Positions 19,576 to 28,720 of a DNA stretch of 64,000 nucleotides are shown in pieces (position 1 is the first letter of the stretch; every line of letters starts with the position of its first letter). The DNA comes from Ilyomonas sp963790435 (GTDB taxonomy: Bacteria > Bacteroidota > Bacteroidia > Chitinophagales > Chitinophagaceae). Where the stretch lies: positions 310,001-374,000 of the forward strand of contig CAWBOI010000001.1 of the NCBI GenBank assembly GCA_963790435.1. Direction: 5' to 3'. The notes beneath the pieces are model-generated. The model was not told the DNA's origin. It saw only the letters and a list, made by a program, of their open reading frames with translations, and did no database searches. The position numbers and the translations under genes are program-made.

Positions 19576-20433
19576 TCAAAGCGAAAAGTCCTTTGCCACT
19601 TGTTTAGATGAACCCAAGCCATCAATGCCGAGTTCAATTACATCACCGGCTTTGATATAAACCGGGTTTGGTTTCATGCCTAAACCCACACCCGCAGGCG
19701 TTCCGGTAGTAATGATGTCTCCGGGCAGCAAGGTCATAAACTGACTGATGTATGAGATCAAAAACGGCACTTTAAAAATCATGTTCTTTGTGTTGCCTTC
19801 CTGCATCGTCTTGCCATTCAAGGTTAGCCATAAGCGCAAGTTGTTTACATCGCCCAACTCATCGGGCGTTGCCATCCACGGACCCAATGGCGCAAACGTA
19901 TCGCAGCTTTTGCCTTTCACCCATTGCCCCGAACGCTCCAGCTGAAACTCGCGTTCGCTGTAATCGTTATGCAACACATAGCCTGCAATGTATTCAGCAG
20001 CATCTTTTTCATTAACATAAGAAGTCTTCTTTCCTATCACCACAGCCAGTTCCACTTCCCAATCGGTTTTGGTGCTGTTTTTTGGAATGATCAAATCGTC
20101 ATTCGGTCCTACAATGGCCGTAGTTGATTTAAAAAAAAGAATGGGTTCGGTGGGCAATTTCATATTGCTTTCTTCTGCATGATCGGTGTAGTTTAAACCA
20201 ACGCAAATGATTTTTGACGGCTTTGCAACGGTTGCCGCCCATCTTTGGTTTTGCCCGATTTCCTGCAGTTCGTTTTGAGGTTCGTTCAGCCATTGCTGCA
20301 AACGGCTGATGCCAGCATTGGCAAAAAAATCTTCATTGTAATCTTCACCAAATGCAGATGTATCAAGCCTTTTGTCATTTACAACAATGCCTGGCTTTTC
20401 GGCTTCTTTGTTTCCCCAGCGGATGAGTTTCAT
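19576..20433 (-). CDS. Fumarylacetoacetate hydrolase family protein
   Basis: A 285-residue FAH-fold enzyme that cleaves or hydrolyses diketo acids with a bound Mg2+. Family marks: ICVGLNYTDHAEES, DWEVELAVVIGK (metal-binding Glu residues about 122-126), HNDYSEREFQ and WVKGKSCDTFAPLGPW, then TGTPAGVGLGMKP near the end. Length and sequence fit the subgroup that includes 2,4-diketo-3-deoxy-L-fuconate hydrolase. The UxaA-type dehydratase and SDR genes lie just upstream on the same strand, which supports the last step of a non-phosphorylative fucose or rhamnose pathway. That pathway role is inferred from context. Confidence 0.85.
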   Translation of the reverse strand: MKLIRWGNKEAEKPGIVVNDKRLDTSAFGEDYNEDFFANAGISRLQQWLNEPQNELQEIGQNQRWAATVAKPSKIICVGLNYTDHAEESNMKLPTEPILFFKSTTAIVGPNDDLIIPKNSTKTDWEVELAVVIGKKTSYVNEKDAAEYIAGYVLHNDYSEREFQLERSGQWVKGKSCDTFAPLGPWMATPDELGDVNNLRLWLTLNGKTMQEGNTKNMIFKVPFLISYISQFMTLLPGDIITTGTPAGVGLGMKPNPVYIKAGDVIELGIDGLGSSKQVAKDFSL

Positions 20434-20466
20434 AATAAAATTTGAATGTTTTATAAAGATGTTTTT

Positions 20467-20597
20467 CTACCGCAGAGAATGAGAGGAAATTGAGACTGCG
20501 TAGGGTGAGTAAAAAGTTTCGAACCTTTTATTGAGTTATATAGAAGAAAAGTATTCTCCGCGAAAACTTCAATTCCCCCTTTCTCTGCGGTAAAATA
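20467..20597. repeat. Dispersed inverted repeat, TACCGCAGAGAA family, copy 1
   Basis: TACCGCAGAGAA (from 20468) and TTCTCTGCGGTA (20581-20592) are inverted, with a degenerate palindromic interior. The same arms flank a second element at 35532-35622. The window's 15-mer GGCAAAAACAAACTT follows at 20605-20619. Confidence 0.75.
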
Positions 20598-20626
20598 AAA
20601 TTTAGGCAAAAACAAACTTGGCAATG

Positions 20627-22261
20627 CTATAAAGAAACGCCACGAAACCAGGGAATAAAATCATCCTGATTGAGTTGCACTGCTTTCGGTGTTACTTCAC
20701 CGCTTGCCGCTTTGATGCAATATTCCAGTATCTCCTCTCCCATTTGTTCAACGGTTTTGGTTCCTTCTATAATGTCGCCGGTATTGATGTCAATGATGTC
20801 GTTCATGCGCTGTGCTAACGATGTATTGGTAGCCACTTTAATTACGGGACAAACCGGATTGCCGGTGGGCGTTCCTAAGCCAGTTGTAAATAAAATCAGA
20901 GTTGCGCCTGATGCGGCTTTGCCAGTTGTAGCTTCAACATCGTTGCCCGGTGTGCACACTAAATTCAATCCTTGCTTGGTTGCTTTTTCAGTGTAATTTA
21001 AAACATCAACCACCGGCGAAGTGCCGCCTTTTTTTGCCGCGCCTGCACTTTTCATTGCATCCGTTATCAAACCATCTTTAATGTTTCCGGGCGAAGGATT
21101 GGCAAAAAAACCTGAACCGGCCGCCACTGCTTTTGCATCGTAGTCTTTCATTAAACGAATGAACTTTTGGGCAACCGTTTCGTCCACACAGCGGTCAACT
21201 AAATTTTGTTCAACGCCACACAATTCCGGAAATTCGGCAAGCAAAACCTTACCTCCTAAAGCCACTAATAAATCGGCACAATAACCCACGGCAGGATTTG
21301 CCGAAATACCGCTGAAACCATCGCTGCCACCGCATTTCACACCCAATGTAAGTGCACTTAAAGGGGCAGGTTCGCGGTGTTGTTTGTTCAGTTCAACCAA
21401 GCCTAAAAACGTTTGATAAATGGCTTGCTGTATCAATGCTTCTTCGCTTCCTATTGCCTGTTGCTCGAAGATGAGTAATGGTTTGCTGAACGAAGGATTT
21501 CTTTTATAAATATCATCTTTTAATTGTTGCACTTGCAGGTGCTGGCAACCTAAGCTCAACACAGTAATGCCGCCCACATTCGGATGGTTGGCATAAGCAG
21601 CGAGCAGGTTAGAAAGCACGGCTGCATCCTGCCTTGTGCTGCCGCAGCCACCCTGGTGATTTAAAAACTTGATGCCATCAACGTTTGGAAACAACCGTTT
21701 TTTTTCGGGAACGGATGATAACATTTCTGGTGAAGTCACATGACCTTCTTCATACGATGAAACCAAATGCTTTGCAAACGATTTGTATTTGGAGGTAACC
21801 GCATAACCCAACTCGTTTTGCAGGGCTTCGCGGATAACATCGAGGTTGCGGTTTTCGCAAAAAACTGTAGGCAGAAATATCCAGTAGTTCGCAGTGCCAA
21901 CACTGCCATCTGAGCGATGATAGCCTTTGAAGGTTTTGTTTTGAAAATTGGATACATCGGGCGGCTGCCATTGGTAATGAAAGTTTCTGAACGCATAACC
22001 ACCCGCCGCATGTTTCGTATTTTCTGTTGTCATGCGCATACCTCGTTCCACATCCTGTTGCGCTGTGCCCACCAACACGCCGTACATCGTTATCGCATCG
22101 CCCCTTTTTTGATTTTGCACAAAAAATTTATGCTTCGCAGGCACATCTTCCAACAAAAAATATTCTCCGTTTTCGAACACAACCATCTCATGCTTTTTCA
22201 AATTATCGAGCGCCACCAAAACATTGTCGTCAGGATGAATATGAAGAACGCGTTGTTTCAT
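20627..22261 (-). CDS. UxaA-family (altronate dehydratase-like) hydro-lyase
   Basis: A 544-residue sugar-acid dehydratase of the UxaA family. Start 22261 (MKQRVLHIHPDDNVLVALDN) is chosen over the upstream in-frame ATG at 22348 because the SAF-type N-terminal domain begins here and AAGGA stands just before it. The catalytic part shows NHQGGCGSTRQD, HPNVGGITVLSLGCQ and KCGGSDGFSGISANPAVG, which carry metal ligands and substrate contacts in this family. It sits between an SDR gene and an FAH-family gene on the same strand. It is therefore a good candidate for dehydrating L-fuconate or a related deoxy-aldonate rather than altronate. That substrate is inferred. Confidence 0.85.
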   Translation of the reverse strand: MKQRVLHIHPDDNVLVALDNLKKHEMVVFENGEYFLLEDVPAKHKFFVQNQKRGDAITMYGVLVGTAQQDVERGMRMTTENTKHAAGGYAFRNFHYQWQPPDVSNFQNKTFKGYHRSDGSVGTANYWIFLPTVFCENRNLDVIREALQNELGYAVTSKYKSFAKHLVSSYEEGHVTSPEMLSSVPEKKRLFPNVDGIKFLNHQGGCGSTRQDAAVLSNLLAAYANHPNVGGITVLSLGCQHLQVQQLKDDIYKRNPSFSKPLLIFEQQAIGSEEALIQQAIYQTFLGLVELNKQHREPAPLSALTLGVKCGGSDGFSGISANPAVGYCADLLVALGGKVLLAEFPELCGVEQNLVDRCVDETVAQKFIRLMKDYDAKAVAAGSGFFANPSPGNIKDGLITDAMKSAGAAKKGGTSPVVDVLNYTEKATKQGLNLVCTPGNDVEATTGKAASGATLILFTTGLGTPTGNPVCPVIKVATNTSLAQRMNDIIDINTGDIIEGTKTVEQMGEEILEYCIKAASGEVTPKAVQLNQDDFIPWFRGVSL

Positions 22262-22390
22262 TTCCTTTAGAATTGAATGGCAAAATTGCGTAGAAATTAT
22301 AGCTTGATGATGAATAAGATAAAATATCGGCAAAAACAAACTTTGCAAACCTCTTCAAATCAAAAAACGACGAAAATACAATAACGATAG

Positions 22391-23152
22391 CTAATTGTTC
22401 AGCTTAATGAAACCACCGTCTATCGGGTAATCATTGCCTGTTATGAAAGAAGCTTCGTCGCTGCACAAATACAAAATAAGATGTGCTATTTCTTCAGGTT
22501 TTGCCATTCGCCCGATGGGTTGGGTTTTAGATAATTTTTCAAACATTTCGGCTTCTTTACCCGGATAATTTTTTTGTAAGAAATTATCAACAAACGGTGT
22601 ATGAACACGTGCAGGAGAAATACAATTGCAGCGGATGTTGTGCTTCAAATAATCTTTAGCGATGGATAACGTCATGCCCAGCACCGCGCCTTTCGTCATG
22701 CTATAAGCAAAGCGGTCGGGCAAGCCAATGTTATTGGCAATCGAAGCTAAATTTAAAATGGCGCCACCCCTTTCTTTCATCAACGGAATGGCTTCATGCA
22801 GGCAATTGTAAACGCCTTTTACATTCACACTGTACAATCTGTCGAAGTCTTCTTCAGGCGTAGTTTCAACGGTTCCGATGTGCGAGACACCGGCACTGTT
22901 TACCAAAATATCAATGCGATTCAATTTTGCAAATGCAGCTTTTACTTCCTGTTGATTTACAACATTACAAATGATGGTTTGCGCTTTGCCACTATCGGCT
23001 GTAATGCTTGCGGCGCCTGCATTTGCGGCTTCCACATTTAAATCAGCAATATAAACATCCGCGTTTTGTTTTGCAAATAAAATGGCAACGGCTTTTCCTA
23101 TGCCACTGCCTCCGCCGGTAATCACAGCAATTTTGTTTTGCAAATTGAACAT
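22391..23152 (-). CDS. Short-chain dehydrogenase, likely sugar or sugar-acid dehydrogenase
   Basis: A 253-residue classical SDR. The cofactor loop TGGGSGIGKA (residues ~12-21), DLNVEAA after beta-2 (Asp suggests NAD+), NSAGVSHIG, and the catalytic YSMTKGA are all present. The C-terminal PIGRMAKPEEIAHLILYL and GNDYPIDGGF segments are family-typical. It is first of three same-strand genes (SDR, UxaA dehydratase, FAH). By analogy with the Xanthomonas fucose pathway it may oxidise 2-keto-3-deoxy-L-fuconate, or it may be the entry sugar dehydrogenase. Confidence 0.85.
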   Translation of the reverse strand: MFNLQNKIAVITGGGSGIGKAVAILFAKQNADVYIADLNVEAANAGAASITADSGKAQTIICNVVNQQEVKAAFAKLNRIDILVNSAGVSHIGTVETTPEEDFDRLYSVNVKGVYNCLHEAIPLMKERGGAILNLASIANNIGLPDRFAYSMTKGAVLGMTLSIAKDYLKHNIRCNCISPARVHTPFVDNFLQKNYPGKEAEMFEKLSKTQPIGRMAKPEEIAHLILYLCSDEASFITGNDYPIDGGFIKLNN

Positions 23153-23217
23153 GAGCGATTGATTTAAAACGATTTTACTAACGCTGACATGTTTTAAACT
23201 CTGTCAGCGTTGTACGA

Positions 23218-24228
23218 TTAATGCAGAAAGTATTGTCCTGCAGGAATTTTATACACGACACTGCGCATGTACGTTTGCCATTCTTTCATTTCTGTTGGGT
23301 GAGTGTTCATCCAAATCTGGTACGCGCTGGTACTGGCTGAAGGTCCAAACAACCATTGATTGTAGGCATCAAACATGCCTTGCTGCAACAACATTTGCTG
23401 GTGCTCGAACAAACGATAATTATACGGGGGCGTATTGTTTTTATACCAATCTAAAATAAACCGTGTGCGAATGGCAGTCAACTGTTCAGGGGATAAGTTA
23501 TCGTTAAACATACCGGCGTAATTGCTGTAAACAGAAGCAATGGCTTTTTCAAAACCATTGTTGCTTGCCGACAAAGCATTCAACACATCGGTGTGTAATA
23601 GTTTAAAATAATTGCTTAACAAGATGTCTTTAATTTCAACTGTTCGCTGGGTTAAGCTTTCAATGTTTACGAAGGTTTCGCTGTACAGCACTGCCCAAAG
23701 GGGTTTGTTTTTCTGCGAATAATAACGGGCGGCATAATAATAATTGCTGCTGTTGTTCGGATCAACCTGAATGCCTTTTTCCCAGAATTTAATGGCTTCA
23801 CTCAACTTATTTTGTTGCACCATCAAATCGCCATAATCGGCATACAAAGCACCGTTATTCGGAAACTCCTTTACCGCTTTCTTATACATTTTTTCGCAAC
23901 TTGTGTAATCGGCGGTAGCCTTATAAGCAAGACCTAATACCTGGTAGCTTTGTGCGTCGGCACCTGAATGGCTTGTAATGTTCTTGCCAATTTCAATGGC
24001 TTTTGCATAATTTCTTTCTAAATAATAAACGTAGGCTTCGTCCTTTAAAACATCAAGGTTATCAGCATCCATTTCAGAGGCATGGTTCAGAACAAGCAAA
24101 GCATTGTCATAGTCGCCTTGAATGATAAACTTTTGCGCCCGCATCCGTAGGGTATCAATGTTTACCTGTGCATGTAAACATGCAGAAAAAAGAACAAAAA
24201 CAAACGTAGCTAAAAATAATTTCCTCAT
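23218..24228 (-). CDS. Exported TPR-repeat protein
   Basis: A 336-residue protein with signal peptide MRKLFLATFVFVLFSACLHA and at least four tetratricopeptide repeats between residues ~30 and 190 (IIQGDYDNALLVLNHASEMD, YKATADYTSCEKMYKKAVKE and similar). The C-terminal half is not recognised. It overlaps the DUF1015 gene upstream by four bases (ATGA), so the two are translationally coupled. The role is probably protein-protein scaffolding in the periplasm. Confidence 0.8.
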   Translation of the reverse strand: MRKLFLATFVFVLFSACLHAQVNIDTLRMRAQKFIIQGDYDNALLVLNHASEMDADNLDVLKDEAYVYYLERNYAKAIEIGKNITSHSGADAQSYQVLGLAYKATADYTSCEKMYKKAVKEFPNNGALYADYGDLMVQQNKLSEAIKFWEKGIQVDPNNSSNYYYAARYYSQKNKPLWAVLYSETFVNIESLTQRTVEIKDILLSNYFKLLHTDVLNALSASNNGFEKAIASVYSNYAGMFNDNLSPEQLTAIRTRFILDWYKNNTPPYNYRLFEHQQMLLQQGMFDAYNQWLFGPSASTSAYQIWMNTHPTEMKEWQTYMRSVVYKIPAGQYFLH

Positions 24229-25460
24229 AGTTCGTAAATCAAATGTGTAAACAAGCCGTCTCTCAGTTTCGGCTCAAACCATGTGCTTTTGGGTGGCATC
24301 ACGTTACCGCTGTCGGCAACTGAAAACAACTGTTCAATGCTTACCGGAAACAGGCTAAAAGCTACTTTCATTTCGCCACTGTTAACCCGGTGTTCGAGTT
24401 CTTCCAATCCCCGAATGCCACCAACAAAATCAATCCGGCTATCCGTACGCGCATCTTTTATGCCAAGCCATTTTTGGAGAAGATTGTTTTGCAAAATGCT
24501 CACATCTAACACGCTGATTGCGTCCCTTGCAAACGTGGCTTCTTTTGCAATGAGAAGATACCAGCAGCCATTGAGATACATTCCAAATTGATGCGCTTTC
24601 TCGGGTTTCACTTTCTCAGCCTCTTTCTTCTCAACTTCAAAATCTTCCCTTATTTTTTGTAGAAATTCTTCTGTTGATAAACCGTTTAAGTCTTTCACCA
24701 AACGGTTGTAATCCATGATGTGCAATTCAGAAGCAGGAAACAAAGTAGTTAAAAAATAATCAGCCGCTTCGTTGCTGCTATCGTTCAATGCCTGTCGCAC
24801 TTTGGCGGCTGAGGCTGCACGATGATGACCATCGGCAATATAAGTAGCAGGAACTTGTTCGGCAAACGTCTTTGTGATAGTGGCAATGGTTGCATCTTCA
24901 TTTAAGATCCAAACGGTATGCTCAATGCCATCATTAGCTAAAAAACTATACACCGGGTTTTTGGTTTTGCACGAATTTATCAGTTCATCAATCTCCGCCA
25001 CATTGCGATATGCCATAAACACATTACCAGTTTGTGCGCCCGTTGTTTTGATGTGATTGATTCTGTCCTGTTCTTTTTGCGGACGCGTGTACTCGTGTTT
25101 TTTGATTACATCGTTTTCATAATCGTCAACCGAACTTACACACACCAAACCTGTTTGGCTTTTGCCGTTCATAGTAAGGCGATACAAATAATAACACTCT
25201 TTGTTTTCGCTAAACAAGACATCGCGTTTGATAAAAGCAGTTAAATTTTCCTTTGCTTTTTGATACACTTCATCCGAATACAAATCGGTGCTCTCTGGCA
25301 AATCAATTTCGCTTTTGGTTACATGCAAAAACGAATGGTGATTGCCCTGTGCTTCTACTTTGGCTTCTTTACTCGATAGCACATCGTATGGACGGCTTGC
25401 AACGCCTTTTGCTAACTGTGCCTGCGGACGTAAGGCTTTGAATGGTTTGATAATGGCCAT
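24225..25460 (-). CDS. DUF1015 family protein
   Basis: A 411-residue DUF1015 protein (MAIIKPFKALRPQAQLAKGV, ASRPYDVLSSKEAKVEA). Conserved blocks include IADGHHRAASA and GIRGLEELEHRV. In Bacteroidota this family is commonly found with the serine biosynthesis genes serC and serA, and here it is 1.6 kb downstream of serC on the same strand. The biochemical role is not established. It overlaps the TPR gene by four bases and abuts the toxin gene upstream (they share base 25460). Confidence 0.88.
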   Translation of the reverse strand: MAIIKPFKALRPQAQLAKGVASRPYDVLSSKEAKVEAQGNHHSFLHVTKSEIDLPESTDLYSDEVYQKAKENLTAFIKRDVLFSENKECYYLYRLTMNGKSQTGLVCVSSVDDYENDVIKKHEYTRPQKEQDRINHIKTTGAQTGNVFMAYRNVAEIDELINSCKTKNPVYSFLANDGIEHTVWILNEDATIATITKTFAEQVPATYIADGHHRAASAAKVRQALNDSSNEAADYFLTTLFPASELHIMDYNRLVKDLNGLSTEEFLQKIREDFEVEKKEAEKVKPEKAHQFGMYLNGCWYLLIAKEATFARDAISVLDVSILQNNLLQKWLGIKDARTDSRIDFVGGIRGLEELEHRVNSGEMKVAFSLFPVSIEQLFSVADSGNVMPPKSTWFEPKLRDGLFTHLIYEL

Positions 25461-25801
25461 TATTTTATTGCTTCTAGTTTATCTTTATAAATGTTTACTA
25501 AGTTATGATTTGTGATGAGTAATTCTACGTCATTCCAGCAAGAAGATAAAATTTGGAAAAACGTTTTCATGTTTACATTTCCAAACTTTATATGAATCAC
25601 TTTTGGCGGTGCTCCGTTTATGAGTTGCTTTAGTGAAAAATCTTTGTCTTTCGTTATAATAACCAAATTGTTTTCCTTAGCATAGTTCCATATTGTGTCA
25701 TCGCTCCATTCATCGTCAATGTCCTTTTGATGAATATAATCAGGTGTATTCCACAACGAAAAGTAATAAGGAAGATTTACGTCAATCATATACTTAGGCA
25801 T
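25460..25801 (-). CDS. DUF5615 PIN-like toxin
   Basis: A 113-residue PIN-like (Mut7-C-type) protein of the DUF5615 family, normally the toxin partner of a DUF433 antitoxin. Start 25801 (MPKYMIDVNLPYYFS) is preferred because it begins at the first beta strand. The acidic residues MIDVNLP, KDIDDEWSDD and IITKDKDFS match the expected nuclease centre. It overlaps the antitoxin gene upstream by eight bases. RNase activity is inferred from the fold. Confidence 0.85.
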   Translation of the reverse strand: MPKYMIDVNLPYYFSLWNTPDYIHQKDIDDEWSDDTIWNYAKENNLVIITKDKDFSLKQLINGAPPKVIHIKFGNVNMKTFFQILSSCWNDVELLITNHNLVNIYKDKLEAIK

Positions 25802-26036
25802 CTTCACCAATTTGCTGAATGGAATAATGTAAGCCCGAAACCTTTGCTGCATACTGCAGGCAGGCATCTATATCTTCTTCTTCAAGCGAAGGATATTGGT
25901 GCAAAATTTCATCCCGCTCTGTACCTGCACTTAAAAATTCAAGTACGGTTTGTACAGAGATTCTTTTTCCGCGAATACAAGGCTTGCCATCCAGAACGTT
26001 ATTGTCAATTGTAATCCGGTTGAATATGGTTTCCAT
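25794..26036 (-). CDS. DUF433 antitoxin
   Basis: An 80-residue DUF433 protein: NRITIDNNVLDGKPCIRGKR is the family signature, followed by TVLEFLSAGTERDEILHQYP, a winged/helix-turn-helix type segment. Start 26036 (METIFNRI) gives the normal length. It precedes and overlaps the DUF5615 gene, the standard order of this toxin-antitoxin type. It probably binds the toxin and its own promoter. The module lies between serC and DUF1015. Confidence 0.88.
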   Translation of the reverse strand: METIFNRITIDNNVLDGKPCIRGKRISVQTVLEFLSAGTERDEILHQYPSLEEEDIDACLQYAAKVSGLHYSIQQIGEDA

Positions 26037-26055
26037 AATTGTTTTATAAAGATAA

Positions 26056-27126
26056 TCATTGCTGATTTTGAAAAGAAGACATGAGATCCACAATCGCTTC
26101 TACACTGCTCAACGGCATTGCGTTGTACATTGAAACACGCAAGCCGCCAACGCTGCGATGTCCCTTCACGCCAATCATTCCGTTTTGCTTACACAAGTCT
26201 AAAAACTGCTTTTCTTTTCCTTCATTTTTTATAGCGAAAGTTGCGTTCATCAAACTGCGATCTTCCTTCGCAACAATCGGCGTGAAAAGGGGTAGCGAAT
26301 CCAAAGCGTTATAAAACAAATGAGCCCGCTCTTTTGCACGGCGTTCCATTTCGGGCAAGCCGCCTTCTTTCTTTATCCATCGCAAGGTTAACATTGAAAC
26401 ATACACCGCAAACACCGGCGGCGTGTTTAACAACGAACCTGCTTCAATATGCTGGCGATAATCCATGATGGTTGGAATAGGACGTTTGGTTTTGCCCAAT
26501 ATTTCTTTCTTAATGACTACCATATTTACACCGGCTGCGCCTGCATTTTTTTGTGCACCGGCATAAATCAAACTGAACTTCTTCCAGTCCATTGGCTTGC
26601 TAAAAATATCACTGCTCATGTCGGCAATTAAGGGAACTGTCGTGTTAGGGATTTCATGCCACTGCGTGCCTTCAACAGTGTTATTAGTTGTGTAATGAAG
26701 ATATATAGCATCATGGGGAACGGCAAAGTTCTTAGCGATGTACGAATGATTTTTATCTTTTGTAGAAGATACTTCTGCTACGTTTCCAAACAGCTTCGCT
26801 TCTTTAATGGCTTTGCTTCCCCAGATGCCGTTGTTGATGTAAGCAGCCGTTTTGTTTTCGTCCAATAAATTCATCGGCACCTGCATAAACTGTGTGGAAG
26901 CACCGCCATGTAAAAACAAAACTGCATAGTCATCGTTCAGGCCCATCAGTTCTTTTACCAAAGCCTGCGCTTCGTCCATCACTTCCCCAAACCAGGATGT
27001 ACGATGACCAATTTCTAAAATTGACAAGCCAATGCCGTTGAAATTGTGTATCGCTTCAGCGGCTTGCTCCAACACTTCTTTGGGCAAGATGGAAGGACCC
27101 GAATTGAAATTGTGCATCTTCATCAT
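26056..27126 (-). CDS. serC: Phosphoserine aminotransferase
   Basis: A 356-residue PLP enzyme converting 3-phosphohydroxypyruvate and glutamate to phosphoserine. The start at 27126 (MMKMHNFNSGPSILPKEVLE) fits the family; the ATGs at 27123 and 27117 are equally possible. Marks: FNSGPSILP, LEIGHRTSWF, LFLHGGASTQF and the PLP-lysine segment LIYAGAQKNAGAAG. It ends 19 bp before the antitoxin start, so all genes from serC to the TPR protein may share transcription. No serA is adjacent. Confidence 0.95.
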   Translation of the reverse strand: MMKMHNFNSGPSILPKEVLEQAAEAIHNFNGIGLSILEIGHRTSWFGEVMDEAQALVKELMGLNDDYAVLFLHGGASTQFMQVPMNLLDENKTAAYINNGIWGSKAIKEAKLFGNVAEVSSTKDKNHSYIAKNFAVPHDAIYLHYTTNNTVEGTQWHEIPNTTVPLIADMSSDIFSKPMDWKKFSLIYAGAQKNAGAAGVNMVVIKKEILGKTKRPIPTIMDYRQHIEAGSLLNTPPVFAVYVSMLTLRWIKKEGGLPEMERRAKERAHLFYNALDSLPLFTPIVAKEDRSLMNATFAIKNEGKEKQFLDLCKQNGMIGVKGHRSVGGLRVSMYNAMPLSSVEAIVDLMSSFQNQQ

Positions 27127-27275
27127 ACTTTCATTGAGGCTGCAAAATAAACGGTTTTGAAGGAAAGCCCCATTGCAACGACCATTTGTAAGGCGTTTCA
27201 TAACTCACAGTTTATACACATTCCTTCCGTCACTAATTTTTGGATAAGAAATACAAACTACTTTTACTAAAATAT

Positions 27276-27294
27276 TTAGCATTTCATTTGCTAA
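27276..27294. promoter_or_regulatory. Palindrome upstream of umuC, possible operator
   Basis: TTAGCA (27276-27281) and TGCTAA (27289-27294) are inverted copies with a 7-base spacer, 40 bp before the umuC start. It could be an SOS-type operator, but no matching site was found upstream of recA. Confidence 0.35.
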
Positions 27295-27333
27295 TCTTTT
27301 TGCCTTACTATACTTACAACTAAAAACAAACCA

Positions 27334-28608
27334 ATGATTGCGATTGTAGATTGCAACAGTTTTTATTGCTCATGCGAGCGTGTGTTTCGTCCTGATTTAT
27401 ACAACAAACCTGTGGTCGTATTAAGCAATAATGATGGCTGCGTGGTATCGCGCACCGATGAAGCAGTAAGCATCGGGGTAACGATGGCTGTGCCTTATTT
27501 CGAGGTAAAAAATTTGGTGGAACAAAATGGAATGGAAGTGTTCTCTTCCAATTACAATTTGTATGGTGATATGAGCCGCCGTGTGATGGAAACCTTGCGG
27601 TTGCTGGCAGGCGATAACAATGTGGAAGTGTACTCGGTTGATGAAGCCTTTGTAAACTTAGGCGATGTAAAGGATGTACATTCTATCTGCGAATCATTCA
27701 AACAAACAATTGAGCAATGGACGGGCGTGAAAGTGAGTGTAGGCGCGGCTTCTACAAAAGTACTGGCGAAAATGGCAAACCGCATTGCAAAGAAAAATAA
27801 GGCAAAAACGGCTTGTATTGCGGTGCTTGATACGCCCGAAAAACTTGCTTATACTTTACAAAAAACATCAGTGCATGACGTGTGGGGCATTGGCAGACGC
27901 TACGCGGTAAAACTGGAAAGTCATGGCATTTATACGGCTTACGATTTACAATTGCAAAGAGAAGATTGGGCAAGCAAACATTTAGGCGGAGTTGTTGGCG
28001 TGCGCTTGCTGAAAGAGTTAAAAGGTGAACCTGCCATTACAATGCGCGAACCATTGAACAATAAAAAAAACATTGCCACTACGCGCATGTTTGGAACGCC
28101 GGTGAACAGTTTGCAAAGCATCAAAGAAGCAATTGCTACTTATGTTTCGTTAGCAGCAGAAAAACTGCGCAGGCAAAACAGCGCAGCCAGTTTCATCAGC
28201 GTTTTTGTAGTTAAAAAAATGCCTCGCGAAGGAGACAAATTTCATCGTGGAGAAACGGTGAGCAATGGCTGCATGTTGCCTCATGCAACCTCTTGCACCA
28301 ATGAGTTAATTAAAGTTGCGCTGCATTTGGCAGAAGCCATTTACCTTCCTGAATATCTGTATAAAAAAGCGGGTGTGATGCTCAGTGGCTTGGTGCCTGA
28401 TGCTTCGGTACAAGCGAACTTGTTTGTGCCTTCTTCGCACAACAACAACCGTATGCTGATGGATGTAATGGACAATATCAACTGTGCGATGCGCGACGAC
28501 AAAATTAAATTTGCAGCCGCTGGCACAACCAAAAACTGGAAGATGCGGCAAGAGATGCGAAGCCCGCGTTACACCATGCGCTGGGAAGAATTGTGTAAAG
28601 TGAAGTGA
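27334..28608 (+). CDS. umuC: Y-family DNA polymerase V catalytic subunit UmuC
   Basis: A 424-residue translesion polymerase. The N-terminal IAIVDCNSFYCSCERVF holds the first catalytic Asp, VEVYSVDEAFVNL the Asp-Glu pair, and VSRTDEAVSIGV the dNTP contact region; the little-finger domain follows after ~residue 235. The length matches UmuC rather than DinB. UmuC normally needs UmuD, and no umuD homologue lies beside it here. Expression is expected to be damage-induced. Confidence 0.92.
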   Translation: MIAIVDCNSFYCSCERVFRPDLYNKPVVVLSNNDGCVVSRTDEAVSIGVTMAVPYFEVKNLVEQNGMEVFSSNYNLYGDMSRRVMETLRLLAGDNNVEVYSVDEAFVNLGDVKDVHSICESFKQTIEQWTGVKVSVGAASTKVLAKMANRIAKKNKAKTACIAVLDTPEKLAYTLQKTSVHDVWGIGRRYAVKLESHGIYTAYDLQLQREDWASKHLGGVVGVRLLKELKGEPAITMREPLNNKKNIATTRMFGTPVNSLQSIKEAIATYVSLAAEKLRRQNSAASFISVFVVKKMPREGDKFHRGETVSNGCMLPHATSCTNELIKVALHLAEAIYLPEYLYKKAGVMLSGLVPDASVQANLFVPSSHNNNRMLMDVMDNINCAMRDDKIKFAAAGTTKNWKMRQEMRSPRYTMRWEELCKVK

Positions 28609-28720
28609 TGATTTTTTATTTCATTTCAATAATCATTTTACAAACGGAATTTATCTTTTGGTTTTGCCGTATTTTCACCCACTCATCTTTTTCATTTATC
28701 ATTTACAAAACCGATTTGCT

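Noticed and set aside
20605..22343. The motif AAGTTTGTTTTTGCC as an ordinary promoter (-7 TAnnTTTG variant)
   Set aside because: TGTTTTTG differs from TAnnTTTG at the key A, the motif also occurs in convergent gaps and inside terminators, and its orientation does not follow gene direction.
27276..27294. A shared LexA-type box for umuC and recA
   Set aside because: The TTAGCA-N7-TGCTAA site is not repeated upstream of recA; only loose AT-rich palindromes are seen there.
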